A DNA stretch of 64,000 nucleotides from Hydractinia symbiolongicarpus (lineage: Eukaryota; Cnidaria; Hydrozoa; Anthoathecata; Hydractiniidae). The notes below the pieces were generated by a model, which saw only the letters and a list, made by a program, of their open reading frames with translations, was not told the DNA's origin and did not search any database. The position numbers and the translations under genes were made by a program. This document shows positions 52,001-58,750 of this stretch, one piece after another. Within the stretch, counting starts at the first letter, position 1. Every line of letters starts with the position of its first letter. The stretch spans positions 16,246,001-16,310,000 of the forward strand of contig NC_079883.1 of assembly GCF_029227915.1 (NCBI RefSeq), in the 5' to 3' direction.

Positions 52001-55000
52001 TATGTTAGTAAAGAAGTTTTTAAAAGTCATGTGTTAGGGATTGACCCGCTGAAAGTGGAACAAATCAAAAACAGCACAGGGTTTCAAGTTGAGCCTGAAG
52101 GTATTCCTTTGTTGTCAAGTGTACAAGATACTGAGTGTAGTAAAATTACAGTGCAACAAATTCTGGAGCAAAATTTGTTTGATATACATATTGAAACGCA
52201 TACTACAACATATGACATACAAAATAACACAACACAAGAAATTTGCAAGGCTATTTGTAAACAAAAAAATTTAAACTCAATCAAATTAGATATCAGTTTT
52301 CTAATTGCTCCAAAGCCATGCGGTTCTAATTACATTGATGTTTGTCAGACTTCAGAAAAATGGCACAAGGCTAGAAAATTTATGATTACGGGAAGCCGAT
52401 TACCATCATTGTTGGGATTATACGGACAGAAAAAGTTTGAAAAATATTGGAATATTGTACAAAGTGGAGCAAGCGACGAAGGTTTATTGGATGGAATTGA
52501 AAATATTGTGAGAGGCAGAACATACGAAGCAGAAGGATAAAATATTTTGAAAAAATTTCCAAAGCTTTAACAGAAACATGTGGATTCTTCACGCATCCAG
52601 TAAACAAAAGATATGGTGCAAGTCCTGACGCTCTTGGCCCATGTGCTATGAGCAAAGAATTCAGATGGCCCAATTCAATCTTTGAATTCCTTTCCAAATT
52701 ATTTTGTTCAATGTCAATTGCAGATGTCATGCACGGACGCAAAATTTTGTGTTTTGGTTTCTTACCATCCCGAGACTCAAAATGGTACGTTTTTCCTCAT
52801 CAAATGGGATGATCTGCTTTTGGAAATCATAACACTTATTTGCGACTGTATTATAAATGATCAAAAAATATATGATTGGCCATACACAGAGACAAGAGTT
52901 TTGGAACAACTTGGAAAAGCACTCTTAGAAAAAAATTTGGACTTTAAAGCATTAAAATCACTCAGGACTTTCGTCAAAACTTGCACTAAATCGGTACAAA
53001 CTGTTGAATTTATAGACGATTTTAATACCATATGACTTTAAAAAAACATATGCTTTAGTAACAAAATATATACAAAAACAAACTTAAATAAAACAATACC
53101 TCCACTAGGAAAGAGTATTATGCATATATGTTTTTTTCGCACTGTTTAAAGAAATATGATAACAGATCACACTACTCTTTAGGGCCAATTGGAGGCATTG
53201 TTATATTTACAATATGGCAAAGCATTATCCAAGTAGAACTTAGGAGATCCATTTTATTTAATGGCCAAACATTGTTCAATATAGTCCAATCTCGGACATG
53301 GCCAATAAATCTTTCAACGTGTATACGCGTAGAAGCAATGTTAAAAGTGTCTTGAATTTCTGCTTCACTGAATTGAGGATTATTTTTTTGTTTCGGTCTG
53401 TTAAGTGTTACACCTTTACTTGCACATAGTTCTTGGATTGAAAAGCCTTTGTCCGACATAACCTCATGCTCTTCTTGTACAAGTTCCAGAATACCAGTTT
53501 TCTCAGTAATTTCTGAGTCTGAAATTGATCCTGGGTATATATCACTGAAAAATAAGCCCATACCATGTGGTGAAATGCCAATCAGTGCTTTGCCAGTGAC
53601 TGTGTTTTTGTAATTTGAAAACATTAAACTGTTTAATTCGAAATTTGAGGCATGCTGAAGTTTGAATTCAGTTGCATCAATAACAATATCTGTGAGACCA
53701 TGACCAGTTTCGATGAATGATTTTGGCATTTTTTGTAACAAATAACCATGACTGGGTTTTAAGTCGATACGATTGAATAATGTAGCAAGGAAAATTACCC
53801 AGGCATTAAAAATTCGCTGAACTGTTGTCTCAGATTTTTCAAGAATATAAGCCATGAATCTTATATCAATTCCATGGCGACAAATCACCAAAACAGTAAG
53901 GAATTGTGTGGCAACATCAACAGTTTTATTTTTTGCACTAGGTTTGCAATCGCCATAAGGTACAAGATGTACATAAGGTTGTATAATTTCCATGACAAGA
54001 TTGAAATTTGTTATTTCCAAGCCGCACAAATATTTGAACCTTTGTGGAAATTGTTTTATGTTATCGTATGTAAATAGCTTTTGTTGTACACTTTGAAAAT
54101 TTCTGTTAATATCAGCATTCTCAGATTCAAGTGTAGTTATTTTTTGCTGCAATTTACTTAAGGATGTTTTTAAAATTTCAATTTCACCCTCCATTTCTCT
54201 AACAGTACAATTGACCTCAATGATTTCTTAGTGAGATCTTCTGTACTTGCCAGTTTTCGTTTGCAATTTAAACGACGGTTTAAATTCCTTTTTATTCTTG
54301 GTGTTGTACTTTTGATAAGCACTCTCCTTGTGTTCTTTTTAACAGGCAAATGTTTGGAAATTTCTAAAGCAGCATTTAACTTTTGTTTTGAATTTTTATA
54401 AGCTAGCTTCATCTTAATTGAAGGGTCGGCAGCTGCATCCAATTTTTTCTTAGCTCTGCTATAGCGAAGTTTCAATTTTTTCTAGCTGAGGTTCTGGTAC
54501 AATTATATTTGGTAAATCATCTGTGCCTTTTCTTACGCCATCTTTCCAGTGTGCAGAGCATATGAAGCCATTTTTAAAATTCATTCCTGTTGTTTTAAAC
54601 ATCTTCTCATATTTTCTCTGAATATCAGGCTGTCGAGGTAAACGATAAAACTTTGTTTATTTCCATCTTGATCTTTAGATAAATAATTGTTAAAGCACAA
54701 AGATGAACTGCAATGAAACTTCATTTTGATACAACTTACACTGACTTGTTTACAAACTGAACTGCCGAAGCGCACGACTTTCAGATTTTTTTTCCCCACA
54801 CAAGTTTGGCTATACCTCAAAAGCGCGCGCCGTGAATGTGGCTAATGGCATTCAACATATTGTGCCAAAGTGGCATCTTTTCCACGATATGAAGCCATTG
54901 CCTACACCGTGTTGTTGTTTCCGAGGCCTTCATGGATATTTATTTCACAAGCACAGCGAAATTTTTCTTTTTTCCTTTGTCCCCTAAAAATAGAATTTTA

Positions 55001-58000
55001 ATTGTTTTCGTTAAATTTGCAGTAAAATGTAACGAATGATTAGCTATGTATAGTTCATTCCACTTTTTAGAATTAAGGTTTTAATTGTTAAGACAAAACT
55101 AAAACAAGAAAACCTGTCGGTTTGAACGCACAATCCAATCCTAATAAATCAATTAGAACATGGTTAAAATCTGCCTATGCAAGAAAGTGGGACGGCTTAA
55201 ACACTCACAACTGCCAGAAGGTTATTCTGACCTTTTGAAACAAGAAGGTTTTCAACTGCCTACGCTTTTGTGGAAATGTTCTATTATAAGGGGTAGCAAC
55301 AGTACTTGCATATAGAGGGTGATGTCGATTAAAAAAACACTGTATATAAAGAACTTTTACTATAAAAAAATATCAGTAATATTTTTTATTTATTTTCTTT
55401 TAATAAATTGTTTTCAAAAACCATGAATAATAAAAGAATACACAATTAACTATATATATAAGTATATATATAATAAAAACAAAGTCCTGTAAAACCCAAT
55501 AGACAAGTCCTGTTTGTACCATCAACACATTATATTACTGCAATTTTAAGTAACAAATTTGCAAATGAGAAAACTGAGAAAATGGAGCTGACAACTATAC
55601 ATAAAATATATTTATATACATAAAATATATCAGGCAACCACATTGTTTTCCTTTCTTATATTTATTGCATTTTTTGAAAGTGAAAATATATTACTGCAAT
55701 TATAAAATATATGCCCTCTACCATACTTTTATTACTCCAGCGATGATCTGGTGACTCATCTCGCCACATAACTTCATGGTTTTTAACGAGGGTGCCGATA
55801 AGCCGCAAACGCCGCTTATATATAATATAAGCGGCGTTTGCGCTAATATATAAGGGCGAGCTCGGGCGACTTTTCGAATTAAATTGACGGTTGTCCGCCG
55901 AAACCGCCTGCACATTCCCGAACTCGCCCGGGGCATTCCCGAAATGCAACACCTTGTAACATAAACATGGCGGACGACAGTTGAAAGCATGCGCTTTAAG
56001 AGAAAGGAGTTAATAAAGTTTATGTATAAGTTATTTATCAAGTAAATCTTATTAAAAACCATCAAAAATAGTTCTTTTAAGCACTTCACTACCACATAGT
56101 TCATTTTAATTTTTATACTTTTTTAAATAATTTGTGGTGAATCATTGAGTGTTTTTGTGGTGAATCTTTTTTTTTTTGTTGTTGTTCGGCCATTGTTTAG
56201 TTCTATGTGGGTTTTTTCAGGCGAATACCTGAATTTTTTTCAAAACGCCGAACTTTTAACGGTGTATGCGGCTTATCGGCACCCTCGTGGTTTTTATTCC
56301 ATAAAATAACTTTGCAAAAATGCAGGTAAACAAAGTGGAAATTTTTTCCGATTGAACAAAAGATGAATTAACTAAAACGTCCTAATTTCGTGATTTACGT
56401 CTTAATTCTGTGATGTGTTTTTTTTCCAATGTGAGATACGCTAGGCTGTACATATACATACTAAATAATATAAAAGCTCCTACACAGCTTATTTCTCTTC
56501 GATATAAAAAATTTCAACAACATAACAAATGCAAAATTCTGGACTTCCTTGGCGATAAATTTGTGATGTAACCAATGATGTTGTTGTCTATAATAAAGTG
56601 AAAACTTGTGTTTACAATTATATTTGATTGATGTCAAGACTTTTGGGTGAAGAATCATCTGAAATGACAAATTAAGTCCGGGATTGTAGCTATAAGTTCC
56701 TTATAATTGATGCAATCAATATGTTTTAAGCTCCAAAATGATATTAAATCAATGTAAAACCATAGTTGAAAGACTAAGATAAGGACTAAATACATACATT
56801 AAAATCCACGACAAGTAACCAGTAACCATCCAACACCCAACACATGTGGGATAAGACTCAAAATGGCAGAAAAAATCAGTCAAAGTTTTGTACGGAAAGC
56901 GAAATATGCGCCTTATGCACAAAAATGAATAAACGGCGCGCCATTAAACAACTTTTCGTTCTTGAAGTTTCGTTTCCAAACACTAGCCACCTAAGTCGGT
57001 AACTTGTACAGGAATATGAAATACGTTTATCTTAAGCTAGACTTAACTACACTTTAATAAATACAACATTTTGAGCACTAGATCTAAAGAGATTCTTTTA
57101 AAAATCAATGTCAACCCGCTTTATAAATAAAATTTTTACCGCCTCGGCTAGTTTCTCATGTAATCTCGCACATGAATTGGCTCCGCACAAAATATTCACC
57201 AACGTGTTCATTTTTTATTCCGAGACGAAGAAAGGCTAATCCAAACACACATTCCTGCGGATTGTGTGAACGTCTCTTTGAAAAATAAGGGGAGTGTTTA
57301 TTAACTAGGGGAGTCATTATTTACTAGGTTATTTCTACCCTAGGGAAGTTATTTTACTCCAGTTTATTTTGACCCATATTTCATAGGGAGTTAAGATAAT
57401 CTGCTACACCGTCACGAGCAAACCTTGTACGTCAATATATAACTGAAAAGTTCACATTTAATCAGGGTACCAACTACTTGTAGAAAGAAAAATAGACGCA
57501 TCGAAATATAGTAATAGACATATAGAAATATCCTAGAAAGCTGCAAAAATCGAATAAAGTTCTTGAAATATGATTTTTTTTAAATCAGTTTTTGTCCGTT
57601 TTTTGAGGATATGGAAACCCTCTCGACATAATAAAAGCTCCTCTCAAAAAAATATAGAAACGCACTTGTATACCGTGAACACTCGAATTAGCGCCGCCCT
57701 CTCGAAATTAATGCTCTCAAAAACTCCTTGAAATGTTTTAATGAGTTCTCTCTCGAAGAAGGTTATGTAGTAACGCACTTGCATAGTTACATCTGCCTTC
57801 TCCCATCTGAATTGTTATTGTATAGGTCATCATACAAAGCCTACGCTTAACTCAGTTGGCCGCTTAGACAGTCGTTTGAATCCGATCGACAAACCGAACA
57901 CTACGAAGTGCATGTTTATGAATCCGATTCATTCGCTGGGCAGAAACAATCCACTCATGAATTTTCAGTTAAATAAAATCGAATCGTATGACGACGACGA

Positions 58001-58007
58001 ATATTAA
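20259..58007 (+). CDS. Gene B: complete Delta/Serrate/Jagged-type Notch ligand
   Basis: Coding exons: 20259-20306, 20509-20781, 21833-22023, 22837-22982, 23694-23754, 26619-26692, 27006-27077, 27273-27389, 27557-27670, 29829-29878, 30486-30702, 30873-31015, 33882-34281, 37946-38197, 38517-38675, 39265-39381, 41207-41323, 41578-41694, 42273-42386, 42958-42985, 43228-43313, 43622-43738, 44056-44175, 44990-45088, 47995-48015, 48300-48320, 48621-48764, 57826-58007 (TAA). They sum to 3600 nt with every junction in phase: 1199 residues, near the size of vertebrate Jagged. Order: signal peptide, MNNL, DSL, about 22 EGF repeats, transmembrane helix, cytoplasmic tail. Such proteins sit on the surface of a signalling cell and bind Notch on neighbours through MNNL-DSL. 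The EGF number is closer to Jagged/Serrate than Delta, but no C-terminal VWC/cysteine-rich domain is seen. Exons 10-28 match gene A one for one. The start is the first ATG before a hydrophobic stretch. Confidence 0.9.
20990..21215 (+). repeat. Possible tRNA-derived SINE
   Basis: GGCTTTAGTAGTAGGG at about 20997 resembles a pol III A box (TRGCNNAGYNGG) and GGGTTCAGATCC at 21038-21049 resembles a B box, with about 40 bases between, as in tRNA-derived SINEs. The cloverleaf is not convincing and no 3' tail was identified, so this is tentative. Confidence 0.25.
22837..22982 (+). CDS. Gene B exon 4: DSL domain
   Basis: One exon carries essentially the whole DSL domain: [16 protein letters not shown], then [18 protein letters not shown]. 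The six cysteines and the W-Y-G-x-x-C core match the family signature that contacts Notch EGF11-12. It is the feature that identifies this gene, since EGF arrays alone are common. The flanking introns are 813 and 711 bases. Confidence 0.95.
22983..26618 (+). CDS. Gene B exon 5 (first EGF) in a large intronic region
   Basis: Exon 23694-23754 encodes [20 protein letters not shown], the compact first EGF that follows DSL in all Delta/Jagged proteins, finished by C-H-P-G-W-Q in the next exon. The intron before it contains an antisense ORF fragment (23371-23690). The 2.9 kb intron after it (23755-26618) has a direct repeat of about 30 bases at 24555-24610 and a possible Tigger-like end at 25885-25967, but no coding sequence that I can support. 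Confidence 0.85.
23371..23690 (-). pseudogene. Fragment of an uncharacterised repeat-associated ORF
   Basis: On the minus strand an open frame reads [16 protein letters not shown], then [24 protein letters not shown] and ends at a TAG. It resembles, from memory, a protein family common among multi-copy hypothetical proteins of cnidarians and other invertebrates, with a D-N-V-D-H-N-x-x-T-L-D-G-x-x-T-F-H-G-M motif. Its function is unknown to me. Only about 100 residues remain. Confidence 0.5.
25885..25967. mobile_element. Possible pogo/Tigger-type transposon end
   Basis: AACCCTTGATTTTCCCAATC followed by CCCCGATTTTTCAAAC, a T run, TTCCTTGGGAGTTCGAGAAA, and GGGGTACTACTGTA resembles the end of pogo/Tigger MITEs (CAGTAGTACCCC on the other strand). 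A related but more decayed stretch is at 25015-25140. I found no partner end, so the call is weak. Confidence 0.3.
26619..27670 (+). CDS. Gene B exons 6-9: EGF1 end to EGF4
   Basis: Exons 26619-26692 (C-H-P-G-W-Q-D, then [10 protein letters not shown]), 27006-27077 ([12 protein letters not shown] and D-W-V-G-E-Q-C), 27273-27389 (a classic EGF with C-Q-N-G-A-T-C and G-Y-T-G-F-N-C) and 27557-27670 ([14 protein letters not shown]). The first two EGFs are the short atypical pair that follows DSL in Notch ligands. The gene A equivalents would lie before the window. Confidence 0.88.
28055..28502. mobile_element. MITE-like element with CGTAATGCTTC inverted ends
   Basis: The left end CCGTAATGCTTC at 28055 is mirrored by GAAGCATTACGA ending at 28502, with TA on both sides (28053-28054 and 28503-28504), as for a TA target duplication. 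Just inside each end are GGGGGCGTTTATT-type motifs in opposite or repeated orientation. No ORF is present. It lies in the 2.2 kb intron after gene B exon 9. Confidence 0.6.
29829..31015 (+). CDS. Gene B exons 10-12: EGF5-EGF8
   Basis: Exons 29829-29878, 30486-30702 and 30873-31015, the equivalents of gene A exons 1-3 (50, 217 and 143 bases against 50, 217 and 137). They read [44 protein letters not shown] and [10 protein letters not shown]. Exons 10 and 12 end in phase 0 and exon 11 in phase 1, as in gene A. Confidence 0.9.
31060..31400 (+). mobile_element. Helitron-like fragment, both ends lost
   Basis: GGCCAAATAACTGAGAAACG, GCTGCGTGGGTAAC, CGTTCGTCAAAAGTGCATGA, CTATACATTTTCTT and CATCATCAAAATTATT align with the inner part of the elements at 4749 and 49370. 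The body is decayed. Confidence 0.55.
32598..33010. mobile_element. MITE-like element with GGGGCTGTTTATATGG ends
   Basis: The left end GGGGCTGTTTATATGGA at 32598 is mirrored twice on the right, by TCCATATAAACAGCC at 32963-32977 and by ATATAAACAGCTCC at 32997-33010. Between the ends, GC-rich blocks such as AGGCGGGCCAGCCCGC recur in both orientations. No ORF is present. Flanking TTA and TAA are compatible with a 3 bp target site but do not prove it. Confidence 0.5.
33882..34281 (+). CDS. Gene B exon 13: EGF8 end to EGF11
   Basis: A 400-base exon (gene A exon 4: 403 bases) with [20 protein letters not shown] and [12 protein letters not shown]. The last EGF keeps the extra-cysteine insertion before C-L-N-G-A-S-C. 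Bases 33922-34020 match gene A 1137-1235 at 98 of 99 positions. Confidence 0.9.
35105..35248 (+). mobile_element. Complete short non-autonomous Helitron-like element
   Basis: It begins TCTATATTATAATG after an A, has GTCTGTCTGTTTGTCTGTCT near the start, and ends with a perfect 8 bp stem hairpin (CCCGTGGATTTTCCACGGG), eight bases (CTAACGA and neighbours) and CTAG before a T. TC at the 5' end, a hairpin about 6-12 bases before CTRR, and insertion between A and T are the Helitron hallmarks. At 144 bases it has no coding capacity, so it would depend on a Rep/helicase elsewhere. Confidence 0.75.
36108..36571 (+). mobile_element. Helitron-like element with CTAG 3' end
   Basis: It matches 49370-50007 (minus) from GTGGTGACGTAAGTCATTTT through TTTCCCAAACCAGGGTCCCG, CGTTTCGGAATGAACGGGTTGATGACGTCATCAAAAA and CTTGATCAGAG, then ends CCACGGGCTTTATCCACTAG followed by T. 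The 5' end is unclear. Confidence 0.65.
37946..39381 (+). CDS. Gene B exons 14-16: EGF12-EGF15
   Basis: Exons 37946-38197 (252 bases, as in gene A), 38517-38675 (159 bases, as in gene A) and 39265-39381 (117 against 120). The middle exon encodes the long-loop [17 protein letters not shown], then [13 protein letters not shown]. Protein identity with gene A is modest here, in contrast to exon 17. Confidence 0.88.
38676..41206 (+). other. Gene B introns 15 and 16 apart from exon 16
   Basis: A short Helitron-like scrap lies at 39482-39610 (GACTGTGTCAAGCTCTACAC, CAGACGTCATCAAAATT). A GTT run is at 39900-39920. The remainder up to exon 17 shows nothing that I can name. Confidence 0.45.
41207..41323 (+). 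CDS. Gene B exon 17: EGF16, DNA-identical to gene A exon 8
   Basis: Same 117 bases as 3712-3828, with three identical bases before and fifteen after. The preceding acceptor tract (ATTACATTATTTAG-like against CAATTTGTAG) and the rest of both introns differ. It encodes [12 protein letters not shown] onward. Confidence 0.92.
41578..43313 (+). CDS. Gene B exons 18-21: EGF17-EGF19
   Basis: Exons 41578-41694 ([10 protein letters not shown]), 42273-42386 ([11 protein letters not shown]), micro-exon 42958-42985 (G-I-N-D-C-K-D-V-V) and 43228-43313 (C-K-N-G-H-H-C onward, ending Q-K-P-Y-C-D). Exon lengths equal those of gene A. Introns 41695-42272 and 42387-42957 show nothing recognisable. Confidence 0.87.
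43324..43435. repeat. GTT/GTC trinucleotide tract
   Basis: A run of GTT, GTC and GTG triplets starts ten bases after the donor of gene B exon 21. It would read as poly-valine if retained, but the splice donor GGTACT precedes it. Confidence 0.8.
43622..45088 (+). CDS. Gene B exons 22-24: EGF20-EGF22
   Basis: Exons 43622-43738 ([13 protein letters not shown]), 44056-44175 ([10 protein letters not shown]) and 44990-45088 ([13 protein letters not shown]). The last, as in gene A, has C-G-C and is closed by the micro-exon at 47995. The second exon ends F-C-E-L in phase 1. A foldback element occupies the intron between exons 23 and 24. Confidence 0.87.
44494..44968. mobile_element. Foldback element, about 95 bp arms
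   Basis: The left arm from GTTATAATATAGATGAAAA through CATTTTCAAGTAC, CATATAACAATTACAA and TGTTTATATATACAA is mirrored on the right, ending CTATCTAATATAAC. The arms contain GAAAATGGCCGCGAAACGTC, a phrase like those in Penelope-like element termini (from memory), so an inverted pair of such ends is an alternative to a MITE. The core is about 285 bases with a short open frame of no recognised family. Confidence 0.6.
45273..47812. mobile_element. 2.5 kb long-inverted-repeat DNA element
   Basis: The left end CCTTATTCCATGAAATTA and the right end ATTTCATGGAATAAGG are inverted, flanked by TA on both sides (45271-45272, 47813-47814). Arms continue inverted for several hundred bases with indels: TTTTGTGGCAGCCA near 45348 against GTGGCTGCCACAAA near 47757, and a block at about 45600-45870 against 47230-47490. 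The left arm has about 31 extra bases just inside its end. The centre (46200-46600) has a second inverted pair, CATGAAATTAACGCGG. It could be a non-autonomous TA-target DNA transposon; the superfamily is not determined. Confidence 0.7.
46231..46398 (+). CDS. Small ORF inside the long-inverted-repeat element
   Basis: 55 codons from ATGAAATTA to TAG, reading [26 protein letters not shown] and ending S-P-M-R-G-K. Its start codon lies in the repeated ATGAAATTA motif of the element. I do not recognise the sequence; it could be the end of a captured or element-encoded exon, or chance. Confidence 0.25.
   Translation: MKLFCKRHLFKAIGKTMLKFLDNFPLGSEYEDDTKAILKKIIEKHNVELSPMRGK
47995..48320 (+). CDS. Gene B exons 25-26: two 21-base micro-exons of the juxtamembrane linker
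   Basis: 47995-48015 encodes E-H-C-K-V-E, closing the last EGF, and 48300-48320 encodes T-N-R-S-I-L. Both have good AG and GT flanks and preserve phase 1. Gene A has exons of 30 and 27 bases at these positions. Because each is a multiple of three, alternative inclusion would be frame-neutral; this linker is where ADAM-type shedding of ligands usually occurs. Confidence 0.7.
48621..48764 (+). CDS. Gene B exon 27: transmembrane segment
   Basis: About 23 hydrophobic residues ([22 protein letters not shown]) end in R-R-R-N-N-K, so the tail is cytoplasmic. The exon ends in phase 1 before GTATAT. The next exon is 9 kb away. Confidence 0.88.
49370..50007 (-). mobile_element. Helitron-like element, 3' end present, 5' end truncated
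   Basis: Minus strand: starts within ACAGGCAAAGTGGATGTGCT, passes TTTCTGACGTTACTGC, TTCGGAATGGACGGGTTGAT, two diverged repeats of a block with ACATTTT-TTGATCA and GACGTCA, then a hairpin GTGGATTCTTCCAC and GGGCCTTATTGACTAG before T. It is the longest copy in the window and a good template for the family. Confidence 0.7.
50037..51060 (-). pseudogene. Integrase-domain fragment (Ginger/Gypsy-like)
   Basis: Minus strand, in order: [12 protein letters not shown] (second half of an H2C2 zinc finger), I-D-L-C-N and V-C-I-D-Y-F around the first catalytic aspartate, then a 180-residue open frame (50165-50707) with [17 protein letters not shown], carrying the catalytic glutamate. After an in-frame TAG in place of Trp, [16 protein letters not shown] continues the C-terminal domain. 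Stops and frame changes occur before 50710. Similarity from memory is closest to integrases of Ginger transposons and the host KRBA2/SCAND3 genes. It is cut off at 51060 beside the next transposon. Confidence 0.75.
51132..53035 (+). pseudogene. Transposon-encoded SAP-SWIM-YqaJ protein, frameshifted
   Basis: The first frame (51132-51494) begins M-E-I-Y-G-R and has a SAP helix-turn-helix ([19 protein letters not shown]). It shifts at about 51490 to a frame (51491-52540) with a SWIM-like finger, [14 protein letters not shown], and the start of a YqaJ-type exonuclease fold ([13 protein letters not shown]). After a stop near 52538 another frame continues [16 protein letters not shown], holding the catalytic-type aspartate, and 52682-53035 ends the domain. 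The family is related to phage recombination exonucleases; its role in transposition is not established. At least two frame breaks disable it. Confidence 0.75.
53172..54724 (-). pseudogene. Transposon-encoded THAP / DDE_Tnp_4 transposase, frameshifted
   Basis: Starts at 54724 (ATG, M-K-F-H-C). The N-terminal THAP zinc finger has C-S-S-S-L-C, then F-Y-R-L-P in a shifted frame and F-I-C-S-A-H-W, completing C2CH. A basic lysine-rich region (54170-54475) follows, then after a frame change an open frame 53172-54194 of 340 residues: coiled coil (residues 1-45), and a DDE_4 domain with D173 (V-I-D-A-T-E-F), D248 (M-S-D-K-G-F) and E294 ([12 protein letters not shown]). It would cut and join the ends of the element. 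The catalytic frame is intact but the THAP part is not continuous with it. Confidence 0.82.
54806..55777 (+). other. Unassigned part of gene B intron 27
   Basis: No ORF or terminal repeat was recognised. Short AT repeats occur at 55455-55475 (TATATATA) and 55600-55630 (ATAAAATATAT twice). Confidence 0.35.
55786..56288. mobile_element. MITE with perfect 22 bp inverted repeat and 8 bp target duplication
   Basis: Ends ACGAGGGTGCCGATAAGCCG plus CA at 55786-55807 and its exact complement at 56267-56288; GGTTTTTA flanks both sides (55778-55785 and 56289-56296). An 8 bp duplication suggests the hAT or P group. Next to the left end is a 16 bp stem (55805-55820 / 55826-55841) with a 5-base loop. The copy looks young because its ends and duplication are perfect. 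It codes for nothing that I recognise. Confidence 0.88.
56297..57825 (+). other. End of gene B intron 27
   Basis: Apart from the direct-repeat block at 57300-57395, no element was recognised. The 3' splice site is a modest pyrimidine tract, TTGTTATTGTATAG. Confidence 0.4.
57826..58007 (+). CDS. Gene B exon 28: cytoplasmic tail and stop
   Basis: In phase with exon 27 (G + GT makes glycine), it encodes [13 protein letters not shown], then [14 protein letters not shown] and ends S-Y-D-D-D-E-Y before TAA. The 14-residue motif shared with gene A links this distant exon to the gene. The end lacks the T-D-L of gene A, so a PDZ ligand is not evident. Confidence 0.8.
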
Positions 58008-58295
58008 GTAGCATTTGACTAGTCTTTTTTTTATTCTTCAGCAAGAAAATTTTTCCTGACAAGATTTTTGTGGACGTGTTGACAAAACTGAAAAAACGCT
58101 TGTCGTTTAGAAAAGTCCGTCGCTGTCCTGAAGCAACCAACGCGGTAAACATATGAAGTGTTCTTGTTATACAGACTACAGCCCATCAATAGTTCTTGCG
58201 AAATAAGGTGTTACACCTGTGTTCCGTGCAGAAGAATGACACTTTAGTTGTACTTAGGAACTAAATTTTGAAAATTATATTGTTTAAAATTATTA

Positions 58296-58301
58296 AATAA
58301 A
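58296..58301 (+). terminator. Candidate polyadenylation signal of gene B
   Basis: AATAAA lies 289 bases after the stop codon of gene B. In AT-rich DNA this can occur by chance. Confidence 0.3.
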
Positions 58302-58750
58302 ATTTGGTAAACATTAGCTAATTATAATCAGCATTTTTATACTCTTTTTCAGATTTTTCGTTATCGATTTTAATGATAGAGTAATACACATTTCTATTTA
58401 TTATAAGTTAGATTTTTTTTAACCGAAACGGCTTGTGCAGTCACTGTAATCCTAATAGCTTTCTCGGGTACAATTTCGCGGATAAAAAAAAGATTTCACT
58501 TCGCGAATGATTGCTTGCAAAAAAAATTAATATGACTTTAATATGTTGCTTTTTTAGCATATTTCTAGAAATTTTCTCTTGTATCTGGGCATTATCTCGA
58601 TATAAGAAATATACAAGAACAATCATGAGAGTTTGTTGCAGTTGAATTAAAACATCACAATTAAAAATTCATGTACCAGAATGTGTTTAAAAGAACAGTG
58701 CAGAATTGTTTGCCAGCTGATTCTGTTATTGTTTTATTTAGAGCAAAAAA

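Larger units (their letters stand above)
51062..54805. mobile_element. ISL2EU-like DNA transposon with two convergent genes
   Basis: GTGTGGGGAAAAAAAA at 51068-51083 is inverted exactly at 54786-54801, with weaker similarity just outside (AAGTCC against AAACTT). Between them lie a plus-strand SAP-SWIM-YqaJ gene and a minus-strand THAP/DDE transposase gene, tail to tail with about 135 bases between their ends. The pairing of a DDE_4-type transposase with a YqaJ-domain nuclease is the hallmark of the ISL2EU (IS4EU) group. Both genes have frameshifts, so this copy is probably inactive. Confidence 0.75.
48765..57825 (+). other. Gene B intron 27, 9 kb, filled with transposons
   Basis: In order: a diverged direct-repeat block (48835-48995), a Helitron-like copy (49370-50007, minus), an integrase fragment (50037-51060, minus), a 3.7 kb THAP/DDE transposon (about 51062-54805), unassigned sequence (54806-55777), a MITE (55786-56288), unassigned sequence, and a second copy of the direct-repeat block (57300-57395). 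The intron is needed to join the transmembrane exon to the tail exon; both have the right phase and both tails share a motif with gene A. Confidence 0.75.

Noticed and set aside
53128-53355. Plus-strand ORF near the transposase 3' end
   Set aside because: It is antisense to the DDE frame and has no motif of its own.
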